Below are positions 43,134-56,697 of a stretch of DNA of 64,000 nt, in pieces. Position 1 is the stretch's first letter. Every line of letters starts with the position of its first letter. The position numbers and the translations under genes were made by a program. Origin of the DNA: Nocardia bhagyanarayanae (lineage in GTDB: Bacteria; Actinomycetota; Actinomycetes; Mycobacteriales; Mycobacteriaceae); NCBI RefSeq assembly GCF_006716565.1, contig NZ_VFPG01000002.1, positions 930,001 through 994,000 of the forward strand, written 5' to 3'. The notes under the pieces are model-generated. The model was given only the letters and a program-made list of their open reading frames with translations. It searched no databases and had not been told where the DNA came from.

Positions 43134-44327
43134 ATGCCGGGCGCCAATCCGGAGCACAGAGTTCGGTACCGAGATCGTATGTCCATCGCCGGGGTCGGCG
43201 CTGTGACCGGATACGGATGGGGTCGCGAGGCCCTGTGGCAGGGGCTGCTCAGCGGTAAATCCGCGGCTCAGCTACAACCCGGGTACGGGCCGGGCCGCGA
43301 CGAGCACGCCTGGGTCTCGCTGGTGCCCGACGGCGGCGACCACGCGGTGAGCACCAGTCGCTACGGCCGCGCGATGCACGAATCCGCCCGCGAGGCGATC
43401 GCCGACGCCCGCGAACGCGGCTGGCGACCGGGGCGCACGGTGGGCCTGCTGCACGCGATCGTGCTGGGCGACGTGGTGAACTGGCGCGACTTCTACCAGG
43501 TCGATGAGGGGCATCGCCGCTCCCGCGACTATCTGCGGCTGCTGCCGTCCACCCCGATCTCGGTGCTGATGCAGGAGTTCGGCTTCCACGGTCCGTCGAT
43601 GAACGTGTCGGCGGCGTGCAGTTCGGCCAACGTCGCGCTGATCACCGCGAAGCTCTGGCTCGACAGCGGCATCGCCGACGACGTGCTCTGCGTGGCCACC
43701 GACATGTCGGCGACGCCGGACATGGTGGAGCATTTCGTCCGCCTCGGCGCCGCGATAACCGACGCCGAACCGCTCGAGGCGTGCCGCCCGTTCCAGGAGG
43801 GCAGCCGCGGCTTCGGCTTCGCCGAGGCGTCCGTGGCGTTCGTGCTGACCCGCGAGGTCGAGCGGCCCTATGCGACCGTGCTCGGCGGCGGCATGACCAA
43901 CGACGGCTACCACGTGGTGTCGGTGGAGCCGGAGCACGCGCAGATCATCGACTGCGCGCACCGCGCGCTGGCCCAAGCGGGCGTGGCGGCGGGCGACATC
44001 GCGTACTTCAACGCGCACGGCACCGGAACGCGGCAATGCGAAACGGCCGAGCGCGATCTGGTCGCGCGGGTGTTCGGCGATCGCCCGCACGTGTACGGAC
44101 TCAAACCGCTCACCGGGCACAGTCAGGGCGCCGCGGCGGGTGTGGAAGTGGCCGTCGCGGCCATGGCCTACGAGCGCGGGGTGCTGCCCGCTCCGCCGAT
44201 CGTGGCCTCGGCGCACCCGCGGCTGCTGGACGGCCCGACGCCGTTCGACGGGGGTCTCACCCTGAAGTCGTCGCTCGGTATGGGCGGGCACAATTCGATG
44301 CTGGTGCTCGGTCCACCGGGAATCTGA
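43134..44327 (+). CDS. orphan beta-ketoacyl synthase
   Basis: A 397-residue thiolase-fold protein with AAGGAG 8 nt before the ATG. The condensing triad is complete: Cys162 in SAACSSANVAL, His295 in NAHGTGT and His329 in LTGHSQGA. The overall pattern is KAS I/II or type II PKS-like. No acyl carrier protein, acyltransferase or ketoreductase lies nearby, so its partner must be elsewhere. It precedes devS convergently with a 13-bp gap. Confidence 0.9.
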   Translation: MPGANPEHRVRYRDRMSIAGVGAVTGYGWGREALWQGLLSGKSAAQLQPGYGPGRDEHAWVSLVPDGGDHAVSTSRYGRAMHESAREAIADARERGWRPGRTVGLLHAIVLGDVVNWRDFYQVDEGHRRSRDYLRLLPSTPISVLMQEFGFHGPSMNVSAACSSANVALITAKLWLDSGIADDVLCVATDMSATPDMVEHFVRLGAAITDAEPLEACRPFQEGSRGFGFAEASVAFVLTREVERPYATVLGGGMTNDGYHVVSVEPEHAQIIDCAHRALAQAGVAAGDIAYFNAHGTGTRQCETAERDLVARVFGDRPHVYGLKPLTGHSQGAAAGVEVAVAAMAYERGVLPAPPIVASAHPRLLDGPTPFDGGLTLKSSLGMGGHNSMLVLGPPGI

Positions 44328-44340
44328 GATCTGCCCGGCG

Positions 44341-46116
<1,776 letters not shown>

Positions 46117-46137
46117 TCAGCCAGTGTAATTCGCGGA

Positions 46138-46157
46138 TCGGGGACTTTCGGCCCTGT
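46138..46157. promoter_or_regulatory. DosR (DevR) binding box
   Basis: GGGAC-TTTC-GGCCC, flanked by TCG and TGT, follows the 20-bp DosR consensus (GGGACTWWAGTCCC core) with one mismatch in the right arm. It lies centrally in the 138 bp between the divergent devS and S30AE-type genes, 57-61 bp from each start, and could serve both. Confidence 0.75.
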
Positions 46158-46218
46158 TCGCGGCGACGTTGCAGAGGTGGGATAGCGGCACTGGGTGAAT
46201 TGAGAGTAGAGGTGTCCT

Positions 46219-47010
46219 ATGAATTCGTTGCAATCGTTGTACTCCTCGGAACATTGGTCCAGCGCCGCGGATCCGGAACTGGCGGTGACCACCCGCGGCG
46301 CCGTGCCGCCCGCCGACGTGACGCGCGCCGTGCGCGCCATCGGAAGGGTGCTGCGCCGCCACCACTTGGACGTGCCCGCGCGCGTGCGCGTCACCGCCCC
46401 ACCGGATCTGGACGAACCCACGGTGGTGCAGGCCAACGTGCGGCTGCACGACACACCGACCCGGGTGCAGGTCACCGGCCCGCGCGGGTTCGCGGTGACC
46501 TTCGCCGTCGAGCGGCTGGACCGTCAGCTCAGCAGGCTGGCCGCCAATCAGTCTCGGGCGTGGCCTGATCCGGCGCGGCCTTCGCTGGCCAAGGTCACCG
46601 AGGAGCGGCCGATCATCCGCCGCAAGAACTGCCCGCTGCTCACCGGAACGCCCAGCGAGGCGACCGCGGTGATGGACGCGATGGACTACGAGGCGTACCT
46701 GTTCACCGACGCCGAGACCGGTGAGGACGCCATCGTGCACTGGAGGGACCCGTTCGGCGTGCGACTCGTCCGCCAGTGGACCACGATCACCCCGCTCGAG
46801 CGGATCCGGCCGCTGAGCGCGAATTCCCTACCGTTGACGGTGCATTCGGAGCCGAGCCCGCTGCTCAGCGAGTCAGAGGCCGCGACCAGGTTGTGCGGAG
46901 CGGGCCTGCCGTTCCTGTTCTTCACCGACGTGGAGACCCGCCGCGGTCACCTGCTCTACCGCCGCTACGACGGGAACCTGACGATCGTCGCGCCCGCCGA
47001 GAAGGACTGA
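46219..47010 (+). CDS. S30AE/HPF-type ribosome-associated protein (dormancy type)
   Basis: A 263-residue protein. The N-terminal half has an HPF-like beta-alpha region (RVRVTAPPDLDEPTVVQANV). The C-terminal half carries two copies of the ribosome-hibernation C-terminal dimerisation fold, seen in YEAYLFTDAETGEDAIVHWR and LPFLFFTDVETRRGHLLYRR. Rv0079 of the M. tuberculosis DosR regulon is of this broad type. A DosR box 61 bp upstream supports hypoxic induction and ribosome stasis. AGAGG precedes the ATG at a 6-nt gap. It converges with devR. Confidence 0.87.
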   Translation: MNSLQSLYSSEHWSSAADPELAVTTRGAVPPADVTRAVRAIGRVLRRHHLDVPARVRVTAPPDLDEPTVVQANVRLHDTPTRVQVTGPRGFAVTFAVERLDRQLSRLAANQSRAWPDPARPSLAKVTEERPIIRRKNCPLLTGTPSEATAVMDAMDYEAYLFTDAETGEDAIVHWRDPFGVRLVRQWTTITPLERIRPLSANSLPLTVHSEPSPLLSESEAATRLCGAGLPFLFFTDVETRRGHLLYRRYDGNLTIVAPAEKD

Positions 47011-47061
47011 ACCACAGCACCGTCCGAAGGGCAGCGCCGCTCCTCGGACATGGGCTGGATC

Positions 47062-47110
47062 GCTCACGGCTCACGGCTCACGGCTCACGGCTCACGGCTC
47101 ACGGCTCACG
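47062..47110. repeat. seven perfect tandem copies of a 7-bp unit, running into the 3' end of devR
   Basis: GCTCACG is repeated exactly seven times (49 bp). The devR stop codon and last two codons (Glu-Pro) lie inside the array. Such heptanucleotide arrays are prone to slippage. Confidence 0.95.
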
Positions 47111-47731
47111 CAGGCGCGAGGCCAGCACCGCGGCTTGGGTGCGCCGCTCCATACCCAGCTTGGCCAGCAGCCGCGACACGTAGTTCTTGACCGTCTTCTC
47201 GGCGAGGAACATCCGCGCCGCGATCTGCCGGTTCGTCAAACCCTCGCCGAGCAACGCGAGCAGCTTGCGCTCCTGTTCGGTAAGTCCGGCCAGCGGTCCG
47301 TCGACCGCGACGCTGTCGCGCAGGCGCGCCTTCAACGCCGTCGCCGCCCGGTTGTCCAGCAGCGAGCGGCCCGCGCCCACGGCCTTGATGGCCTCGGCCA
47401 GCTCCATGCCCTTGATGTTCTTGACCACGTAACCCGAAGCGCCCGCGAGGATCGCGTCCAGCATGGCGTGCTCGTCGGTGTAGGAGGTGAGGATCAGGCA
47501 ACGCAGACCGTCGATTTCGGCGAGCAGGTCGCGGCACAGTTCGATGCCGTTGCCGTCGGGCAGCCGCACGTCGAGCACCGCGACGTCGGGCTGGGCCACC
47601 CGGATGCCCGCCATGGCCTGCGCGACATCACCCGCCTCGCCGATCACCGCGAGTTCGGGATCGCTCTCCAGCAGATCGGTCAGCCCTCGCCGGACGATCT
47701 CGTGATCGTCGACCAGGAACACCTTGATCAC
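47099..47731 (-). CDS. devR: DevR/DosR-type dormancy response regulator
   Basis: A 210-residue protein with GTG at 47731 and AAGGAGG upstream. The receiver domain has acidic residues DD at 8-9, phospho-acceptor Asp54 in VLDVRLPDG, the Thr/Ser switch in [10 protein letters not shown] and the conserved Lys in YVVKNIKG. The LuxR-type DNA-binding domain ([20 protein letters not shown], then [20 protein letters not shown]) is nearly identical to M. tuberculosis DosR. The last residues REP and stop are encoded in a heptamer repeat, and the C-terminal tail is shorter than in mycobacteria. Confidence 0.96.
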   Translation of the reverse strand: MIKVFLVDDHEIVRRGLTDLLESDPELAVIGEAGDVAQAMAGIRVAQPDVAVLDVRLPDGNGIELCRDLLAEIDGLRCLILTSYTDEHAMLDAILAGASGYVVKNIKGMELAEAIKAVGAGRSLLDNRAATALKARLRDSVAVDGPLAGLTEQERKLLALLGEGLTNRQIAARMFLAEKTVKNYVSRLLAKLGMERRTQAAVLASRLREP

Positions 47732-47961
47732 CGCGGCCCCTCCTTGCGCATGGATCCCGCCGCGGGGCCGACCCCGAAATCCCGTCCCAGCGAATATCTG
47801 GCGAACGGAACAGGTCGAATTGCCCTGGGCGTATTGATGTTCCGAGTATGCTGGATTTCTGGACCGCACGCGTGGAAGTTGTCGAACGATGGCCGATTCA
47901 GCGACACCGCGGAACGCCCCGAGCGCTCCGGCCGATCCCCGGCGCAAGGGCGAGTGACGTC

Positions 47962-50046
47962 ATGGACCCGTGGGGCAGCGGACCCGCGCAACACGGGACG
48001 GCGGGCGCGGTCACGCTCGTCGAGGGATCCACGTTCTGCCTCAGCGAATCCGGCGGCGGCATCGAGCCGCGCCGGGCGCAGGGCCTGTTCGTCCGCGACA
48101 CCAGGGTGCTCTCCCGCTGGCGACTCACCGTGGACGACCAAGCGCCGCAACCGTTGAGCGTGCAGTACGCCGATCCCTACAGCGCCACGCTGCTCGCGCG
48201 CACCACGCCGCCACCGGGCCGCGCCGACAGCACGGCGCTGGTGATCGTCGGACGGCATGTCGGCGACGGCATGCGCGAAGACATCACCGTGCGCAACCTT
48301 TCCGGCGAACCCATCGACTGCGCGATCGCGCTCGAGGTGGACGCCGATTTCGCGGATCTGTTCGAGGTCAAGGAAGGTCGCGTCGGCGCGGGCCCCGAGA
48401 CCGAGAACCGGGTGGACGACGGCAGTCTCGAGATCGCGGCGCCCGCGCTCGGTATCGCGGTGGCGGTGCGGGCCGCGGACGCGACGTTCGACGGCCGGCG
48501 CCTGCGCTGGTCCGTCCGGCTGCCCGCGCGCGGGTCCTGGTCGACGTGCGTCCAGTACCACCCGCTGCTCGGCTCGGTCGAGGTCACGCCGCGGCACATG
48601 TGCGGCAGCTCGATCGCGCACAGCGCGCCCGCCCGGCGGCTGCGCGCCTGGTACGAGAACTCGCCGCGGGTGCGGACCGGCGACCCGACGCTGGCCGCCG
48701 TGCTGCGACGCGCCGTCGCCGATCTCGGCGCCCTGCGCATCTTCGATCCGGCGAGTCCCGAGCGCGCGGTGGTCGCGGCGGGCGCGCCGTGGTTCATGGC
48801 GCTGTTCGGGCGAGACTCGCTGCTCACCTCGTGGATGGTGCTTCCGGTGGATCGCAGGCTGGCGATCGGCACGTTGCAGAGCCTGGCCGGGCTCCAAGGC
48901 GTCCGCGAGCACATCGCCACCGAAGAGCAACCCGGCCGCATCCCGCACGAGATCCGCTTCGGCCGGGCCGCGACGAAACTGCTCGGCGGCGACACGGTGT
49001 ACTACGGAACAGTCGACGCCACACCGCTTTTCGTCATGGTGCTCGGCGAGCTGCACCGCTGGGGGCTCGACGCCGCCACCCGCGACGAACTGCTGCCGCA
49101 CGCCGACCGCGCCATCGAGTGGATCCAGCGCTACGGCGACGCCGACGGCGACGGGTTCGTCGAATACCGGCGGGAAGCCGAGCACGGCCTGGAGAACCAG
49201 GGCTGGAAGGACTCCTGGGACGGGATCAACTTCGCCGACGGCACGCTGCCGGAGCCGCCCATCGCGCTCGCCGAAGTCCAGGGCTACGTCTACGCCGCGT
49301 ACCTGGCGCGGGCCGAGCTGGCCGCCGACCTCGGCGACCGGGACACCGCCGACCGGCTGCGCGCCGCGGCCGCCCGGCTCAAGGCCGAGTTCAACACGAA
49401 GTTCTGGCTGCCCGAGCGCGGCTGGTACGCCGTCGGCCTGGACCGGGACAAACGGCCGATCGACGCGCTGACCTCGAACATCGGCCACTGTCTGTGGACC
49501 GGTATCGTGGACGAGGACAAGGCGGCGCTGGTCGCGGACCGGTTGCTCGCCCCCGACATGTTCACCGGCTGGGGCATCCGAACCCTGTCCAGCGACATGG
49601 GCGCCTACAACCCCGTCAGTTATCACAACGGCTCCGTGTGGCCGCACGACAACGCGGTCTGCGCGGCCGGGCTGATGCGCTACGGACTCACCGAGCACGC
49701 GACCCGGGTGATCGACGCGGTGCTCGACGCCTCGGTCCGGTTCGGCTACCGGCTGCCCGAACTGTTCTGCGGTTTCGACCGCGCCGAGTTCGACGCGCCG
49801 GTGCCGTACCCGACCTCCTGCTCGCCGCAGGCCTGGGCGGCGGCCGCGCCGCTGCTGTTCCTGCGCAGCCTGGTCCGGCTGGAGCCGGGCGCGGGCGCGG
49901 CGGAGGTGTCGCCCGCGGTGCCCGAGCGGTATCTGCCGCTGCGGATCAGCGGGCTCCGGGTCGGTTCGGAGGTGTTGACCGTCACGGTGGACGCGCACGG
50001 ATGGCAGGTCATCGGGCGGTCGGAGGGCACGCGACGGGCGGGCTGA
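47962..50046 (+). CDS. glycogen-debranching-like amylo-alpha-1,6-glucosidase family protein
   Basis: A 694-residue protein starting MDPWGSG; an upstream in-frame start at 47848 is possible. The N-terminal GDE_N_bis beta-sandwich (15-245; GLFVRDTRVLSRWRL) is followed by an (alpha/alpha)6 barrel as in the C-terminal domain of glycogen debranching enzyme (300-650; WFMALFGRDSLLTSWM, then GDADGDGFVEYRRE, WKDSWDGIN, YHNGSVWPHDNA). It should hydrolyse alpha-1,6 or related linkages in storage glucan or trehalose-derived glucans. It stands between devR and uvrA, divergent from devR, which may link carbon reserves to dormancy by position only. Confidence 0.88.
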   Translation: MDPWGSGPAQHGTAGAVTLVEGSTFCLSESGGGIEPRRAQGLFVRDTRVLSRWRLTVDDQAPQPLSVQYADPYSATLLARTTPPPGRADSTALVIVGRHVGDGMREDITVRNLSGEPIDCAIALEVDADFADLFEVKEGRVGAGPETENRVDDGSLEIAAPALGIAVAVRAADATFDGRRLRWSVRLPARGSWSTCVQYHPLLGSVEVTPRHMCGSSIAHSAPARRLRAWYENSPRVRTGDPTLAAVLRRAVADLGALRIFDPASPERAVVAAGAPWFMALFGRDSLLTSWMVLPVDRRLAIGTLQSLAGLQGVREHIATEEQPGRIPHEIRFGRAATKLLGGDTVYYGTVDATPLFVMVLGELHRWGLDAATRDELLPHADRAIEWIQRYGDADGDGFVEYRREAEHGLENQGWKDSWDGINFADGTLPEPPIALAEVQGYVYAAYLARAELAADLGDRDTADRLRAAAARLKAEFNTKFWLPERGWYAVGLDRDKRPIDALTSNIGHCLWTGIVDEDKAALVADRLLAPDMFTGWGIRTLSSDMGAYNPVSYHNGSVWPHDNAVCAAGLMRYGLTEHATRVIDAVLDASVRFGYRLPELFCGFDRAEFDAPVPYPTSCSPQAWAAAAPLLFLRSLVRLEPGAGAAEVSPAVPERYLPLRISGLRVGSEVLTVTVDAHGWQVIGRSEGTRRAG

Positions 50047-50096
50047 CGGCCCCCGCGTGCGGTGTCCGGGCAGCTGGGCGGCCGCTCGGACGAAAC

Positions 50097-50119
50097 TTGT
50101 CGGTGCCCCGGCCTAGAGT
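50097..50119 (+). promoter_or_regulatory. RecA-independent DNA-damage promoter (RecA-NDp, PafBC type) of uvrA
   Basis: TTGTCGGTG, 8 bp, then TAGAGT is an exact match to tTGTCRGTG-N8-TAnnnT. The uvrA start is 55 bp after the -10, so unlike uvrB this transcript has a leader with a normal ribosome site. Confidence 0.85.
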
Positions 50120-50173
50120 GGCCAACGGGGGTATGTCTGCACGTCAACACACGATCGAGAAGGGACACACCTG

Positions 50174-53224
<3,051 letters not shown>

Positions 53225-53282
53225 TTTCAGTGGGCTCAGTCGACTTCCAAAAGCTGAAGCTGAGCCGACCCGGTAACCGATC

Positions 53283-53313
53283 GAGTGGCCGCGTCCCGAG
53301 GACGCGGCCACTC
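53283..53313 (+). terminator. intrinsic terminator of uvrA
   Basis: A perfect 14-bp stem, left arm GAGTGGCCGCGTCC, loop CGA, then CTCGTTTCGG, 58 bp after the uvrA stop. Confidence 0.88.
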
Positions 53314-53408
53314 CTCGTTTCGGTGAGTTGGTTGGCCGGGGCAGTGGCCACAGGCGGTGCCCACGCATTGGGTCCCGGAAACTCGGGCAAAAGTGAAACA
53401 GCCGTGTG

Positions 53409-53414
53409 TAAGAT
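53409..53414 (+). promoter_or_regulatory. probable -10 element of the micropeptide operon
   Basis: TAAGAT, preceded by an A-rich spacer, lies after the uvrA terminator and just before a long hairpin. No convincing -35 was found. It would start a leader of roughly 95 nt before the first micropeptide. Confidence 0.5.
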
Positions 53415-53417
53415 CGG

Positions 53418-53456
53418 CTCACCGTGTCCGGGCGCGTCCCGGACAGTAACGGTGAG
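53418..53456 (+). other. long stem-loop in the leader of the micropeptide operon
   Basis: CTCACCG, then TGTCCGGG, loop CGCGT, CCCGGACA, a 4-nt bulge (GTAA), then CGGTGAG: 15 base pairs in two stacked segments. It would form at the very 5' end of the transcript and could stabilise it or act as a small RNA domain. There is no T-run, so termination is less likely. Confidence 0.65.
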
Positions 53457-53515
53457 TGCACCGTTCCGCGGCGCTCGAGCGCCCGAAAAACGGTGGGAGA
53501 GAAAGGAACACGCCC

Positions 53516-53605
53516 ATGGAAGGCGTCGACATCGCCGCGCTCGTCGCGCAGATTCTCACGTTTCTGAGCAGTGGATCGTCCATCAACTACAACCCGGGCG
53601 CCTGA
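53516..53605 (+). CDS. micropeptide 1 (29 residues)
   Basis: The ATG is preceded by GAAAGGA at an 8-nt gap. The peptide begins MEGVDIAALVAQILTFL, an amphipathic helix with an acidic N-terminus and no signal peptide, and ends GSSINYNPGA. The end matches that of the next small gene (GSSISVTPGQ), as does the spacing of hydrophobic residues, so the two are paralogues. Size and helix would suit a membrane-active, pore-forming or signalling peptide; short helical porin peptides without signal sequence are known in corynebacteria, but I see no direct similarity. Confidence 0.7.
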   Translation: MEGVDIAALVAQILTFLSSGSSINYNPGA

Positions 53606-53632
53606 GCGCGCCGCACACCGAAAGGAACTCCC

Positions 53633-53728
53633 ATGGACAGCGGAAGCGCCGGTCTGACCAGCCTTTTCCAGGCCCTCGCCAATATGATCGCCACCGGCTC
53701 GTCGATCTCGGTCACCCCCGGGCAGTGA
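53633..53728 (+). CDS. micropeptide 2 (31 residues), paralogue of micropeptide 1
   Basis: GAAAGGA precedes the ATG at a 6-nt gap, nearly identical to the site of micropeptide 1, 28 bp upstream. The helix is SLFQALANMIAT and the end is GSSISVTPGQ. Like its partner it starts Met-acidic, has no Cys, no Lys or Arg at all, and a net negative charge. Both genes lie between the uvrA terminator and a hairpin at 53736-53768, so they form their own transcript. Confidence 0.7.
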   Translation: MDSGSAGLTSLFQALANMIATGSSISVTPGQ

Positions 53729-53735
53729 GCGCGCC

Positions 53736-53768
53736 GGGCGGGGCCGGCCGGTCGCGCCGGCCCGCCCC
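53736..53768 (+). terminator. terminator of the micropeptide operon
   Basis: Arms GGGCGGGGCCGGC and GCCGGCCCGCCCC pair over 12 bp with one bulged G and a 7-nt loop, 7 bp after the second stop. It also faces the convergent hydrolase gene. Confidence 0.75.
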
Positions 53769-53786
53769 GTCTCGGCCGTGCCGCCC

Positions 53787-54506
53787 TCAGTTCTTCGCCG
53801 ACTCCGACGCGGCCGTGGCGATGATCTCCGCCAGTTCCATCGGCTTCGACCACATCGGCCAATGCCCGGTCGGCAGGTCGATGAGCGTCGCGTCGAACCG
53901 GGCGATCTCGCTGAACACCGGCGCCTCGCCGCTCGTGCTCAGCTGCCGCACCAGCTCCGCGGTGATGCTGGTGCACACCACGGTCGTCGGCACCGCGAGG
54001 CGCGCGGGCGAATCGCTCAGCCGCAGCGGCGCGCCCGCGATGCTCGCCGGTTCCGACACCGCGCGCTCGCGGAAGCGTGCCAGTTGCGCCTCGTCCAGCC
54101 CGACGAGGCTGTCACCCTCTTCCGCCAACTGCTCCCAGCTCGGCAGCGGGTACTCCTGCGCCGTGCCGAGCGAATCGTTGAGCACGAACCCGTCCGGCAC
54201 CGGCGCGCAGTCGACGTACACCGCGTGCTGGAAGCGCTCCGGCGCGACGTCGGTGGCCAGGTAACCCGGCGCGGCGCCGCCCGAATGCGATACCAGCACA
54301 GCGGATTCCGCGGGGTCGATGGCCGCGAGGATGGCTCCCGCCTGCTCCTCGATGGTGGCCGCGAGCCGGTCGTCGTCGTCGGGATCGAGTCCGGGCAGCG
54401 TCAGCGCCCGCACATCGAAACCGCGCCCGCGCAAGTCCTCGGCCACCTCGTCCCACGCCCACGCGCCGAGCCAGAATCCGGGAACGAGCAAGATCGGTGT
54501 CGACAT
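53787..54506 (-). CDS. alpha/beta hydrolase
   Basis: A 239-residue protein starting MSTPILLVPGFWLGAWAWDE. The nucleophile elbow is LVSHSGGAAP (Ser at about 79), the oxyanion region is PGFWLGAW and the catalytic His is in LPTGHWPMWSKP near the end; the acid is probably in the strand before it. It resembles small esterases of the methyl-esterase/EstC type. The substrate is not known. It converges with the micropeptide operon. Confidence 0.88.
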   Translation of the reverse strand: MSTPILLVPGFWLGAWAWDEVAEDLRGRGFDVRALTLPGLDPDDDDRLAATIEEQAGAILAAIDPAESAVLVSHSGGAAPGYLATDVAPERFQHAVYVDCAPVPDGFVLNDSLGTAQEYPLPSWEQLAEEGDSLVGLDEAQLARFRERAVSEPASIAGAPLRLSDSPARLAVPTTVVCTSITAELVRQLSTSGEAPVFSEIARFDATLIDLPTGHWPMWSKPMELAEIIATAASESAKN

Positions 54507-54573
54507 AGTGCCAGCATGCCGCATCGACCCGCGCCCGCGTGGGCGGTCGCGGCGGACGGGGCGGGAAACCGGC

Positions 54574-54915
54574 TCAGTAGACGGGGCCGGTGTACTTCTC
54601 GCCCGGGCCCTTGCCCGGCTCGTCCGGGTGGGCGGAGGCCTCGCGGAACGCCCGCTGCAGGGACTGCAGGCCCTCGCGGATGGGTCCGGCGTGCGGTCCG
54701 AGGTATTCGACCGAGGCGGTGACCAGGCCCGCGAGCGCGGTGATGACGCGGCGTGCCTCGTCCAGGTCGCGGCGCGGGCTGCTTTCCGGGTCCGGGTCGG
54801 CGAGTCCGAGCTTCTCCGCGGCCGAACTCATCAGCATCACGGCGGCGCGGCTGATCACCTCGACGGCGGGGATGTCGGCCAGGTCGCGCACGGAGGAGTC
54901 GAGCTCGTCAGTCAT
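54574..54915 (-). CDS. DUF1844 family protein
   Basis: A 113-residue protein. The DUF1844 core is PAVEVISRAAVMLMSSAAEKLG followed by DLDEARRVITALAGL, a helical pair shared across actinobacteria and deltaproteobacteria, often encoded next to infC. A C-terminal extension (AFREASAHPDEPGKGPG, then EKYTGPVY) is typical of actinobacterial members. No function is known. It is 5 bp from the DinB-type gene upstream on the same strand, so probably co-transcribed. Confidence 0.9.
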   Translation of the reverse strand: MTDELDSSVRDLADIPAVEVISRAAVMLMSSAAEKLGLADPDPESSPRRDLDEARRVITALAGLVTASVEYLGPHAGPIREGLQSLQRAFREASAHPDEPGKGPGEKYTGPVY

Positions 54916-54920
54916 GCCCC

Positions 54921-55433
54921 TCAGGCTAGCGAGGCCGCCCGGAGCAGTCGGAGCTGGCCGATCTCCGCGACGTTCTTCATCAGCTCGGCGTTCACCCAGG
55001 CGGCGAGGTGCGTCACAGTGAGCCCGGCGTCGGCGGGCCACGGATACGCCGCGGGCGCGTCCGGATCCGCGGCGTCCAACGCCGCGGACCATGCGGCGCG
55101 GAGTTCGTCGAGCCGCGCCCGCACCGCGTCGCCCGCCCAGTACACCTGCTCGCGCGGCGGCGGGGTGCGGCCCTCGAGGTGGGCAAGCGCGGTGCTCCAC
55201 CACCAGTCGATGTGCCAGGTGAGCCAGGCGATGGTGGGCACGGGGATCGGGTCGGGTTCGGTATCGGCCCAGTCCGGTCGCCAATTGCCGTCCGTGCCCT
55301 GGTGTACGGTCCAGACGAGCGGGCCGGGCTCCCACCGCAAGTCTTCGGGTGCGAGGGCGTCGAAGTGGTAGCTCGCCAGCGACCAAGTCAGGTCGAATTG
55401 CCAGCGCAGCGAGTCGGTGGAGGAGACGGGCAC
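54921..55433 (-). CDS. DinB-superfamily protein
   Basis: A 170-residue protein; GTG 55433 is a provisional start because neither it nor the upstream TTG has a good ribosome site. The four-helix DinB/mycothiol-dependent enzyme fold is suggested by LRWQFDLTWSLASYHFDAL, TIAWLTWHIDWWWSTALAHL and VTHLAAWVNAELMKNVAEIG, which place three metal-type His residues. Enzymes of this fold use mycothiol in conjugation or isomerisation. Divergent from the infC leader. Confidence 0.8.
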   Translation of the reverse strand: MPVSSTDSLRWQFDLTWSLASYHFDALAPEDLRWEPGPLVWTVHQGTDGNWRPDWADTEPDPIPVPTIAWLTWHIDWWWSTALAHLEGRTPPPREQVYWAGDAVRARLDELRAAWSAALDAADPDAPAAYPWPADAGLTVTHLAAWVNAELMKNVAEIGQLRLLRAASLA

Positions 55434-55716
55434 CGGGGGAGCGTGGCACCGCCGCGGCGCGCCGCGCAACGCGTTTTCGAGCCGATTCGGCGATAGCGGA
55501 CGGCAATGCTAGACTTTCCGCTGACGACCGCCCCGAACCGTGTTGCCACGTGCGCACGACCCGGGGCTGATAAGTGGAGCCCGACTCCCACCGTTGCCGA
55601 CGAGCGATCGTACTGGTCAAACGGTCCGGTCACCCGCCCGATGTGGTGGGTTTCTTGCGTGGCGAGCCTTCTCGCGCGCAAGAGTCGATGCTTGTCATCG
55701 GCGATCGGTCGACTCG

Positions 55717-55755
55717 GGCCCCGTCGCGGAGAAATACCGCACCGGGGCCTTTGTG
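55717..55755 (+). promoter_or_regulatory. terminator-like hairpin (possible attenuator) in the infC leader
   Basis: GGCCCCG at 55717-55723 pairs with CGGGGCC at 55743-55749, extended inside by CGCGG/CCGC-type pairing, and is followed by TTTGTGTT. It sits 66 bp before the infC start in a 387-bp gap (55434-55820) that holds no gene. The position is right for transcription attenuation of the infC-rpmI-rplT operon, often controlled by L20 or IF3. Confidence 0.6.
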
Positions 55756-55820
55756 TTGAACAAGGGGTTGCAGTTATTGCCTGCGGTCGTCAGACGACAC
55801 CGCTTGACCTAGGAGGCCCC

Positions 55821-56429
<609 letters not shown>

Positions 56430-56502
56430 GCCACGCCCGCAGTTATACGAACAGACACCGGCGGTCGGCGACGACCGCCGGGACGACCAGATAGAGGAAT
56501 CC

Positions 56503-56697
56503 ATGCCGAAGATGAAGAGCCACAGCGGCGCCTCGAAGCGATTCAAGGTGTCCGGTAAAGGCAAGCTGCTGCGCCAGCAGGCGAACCGTCGCCACCTGTT
56601 CGAGCACAAGCCCACCCGCCGGACTCGTCGTCTGGACGGCACGGAGGTCGTCGCGGCTGCCGACGTCCGTCGCGTGAAGAAGCTGCTGGGTATCTGA
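56503..56697 (+). CDS. rpmI: 50S ribosomal protein L35
   Basis: A 64-residue protein, full length, starting [20 protein letters not shown] with AGAGGA 6 nt upstream. Highly basic, with [14 protein letters not shown], the family hallmark. Second gene of the infC operon, 73 bp after infC. Confidence 0.98.
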   Translation: MPKMKSHSGASKRFKVSGKGKLLRQQANRRHLFEHKPTRRTRRLDGTEVVAAADVRRVKKLLGI

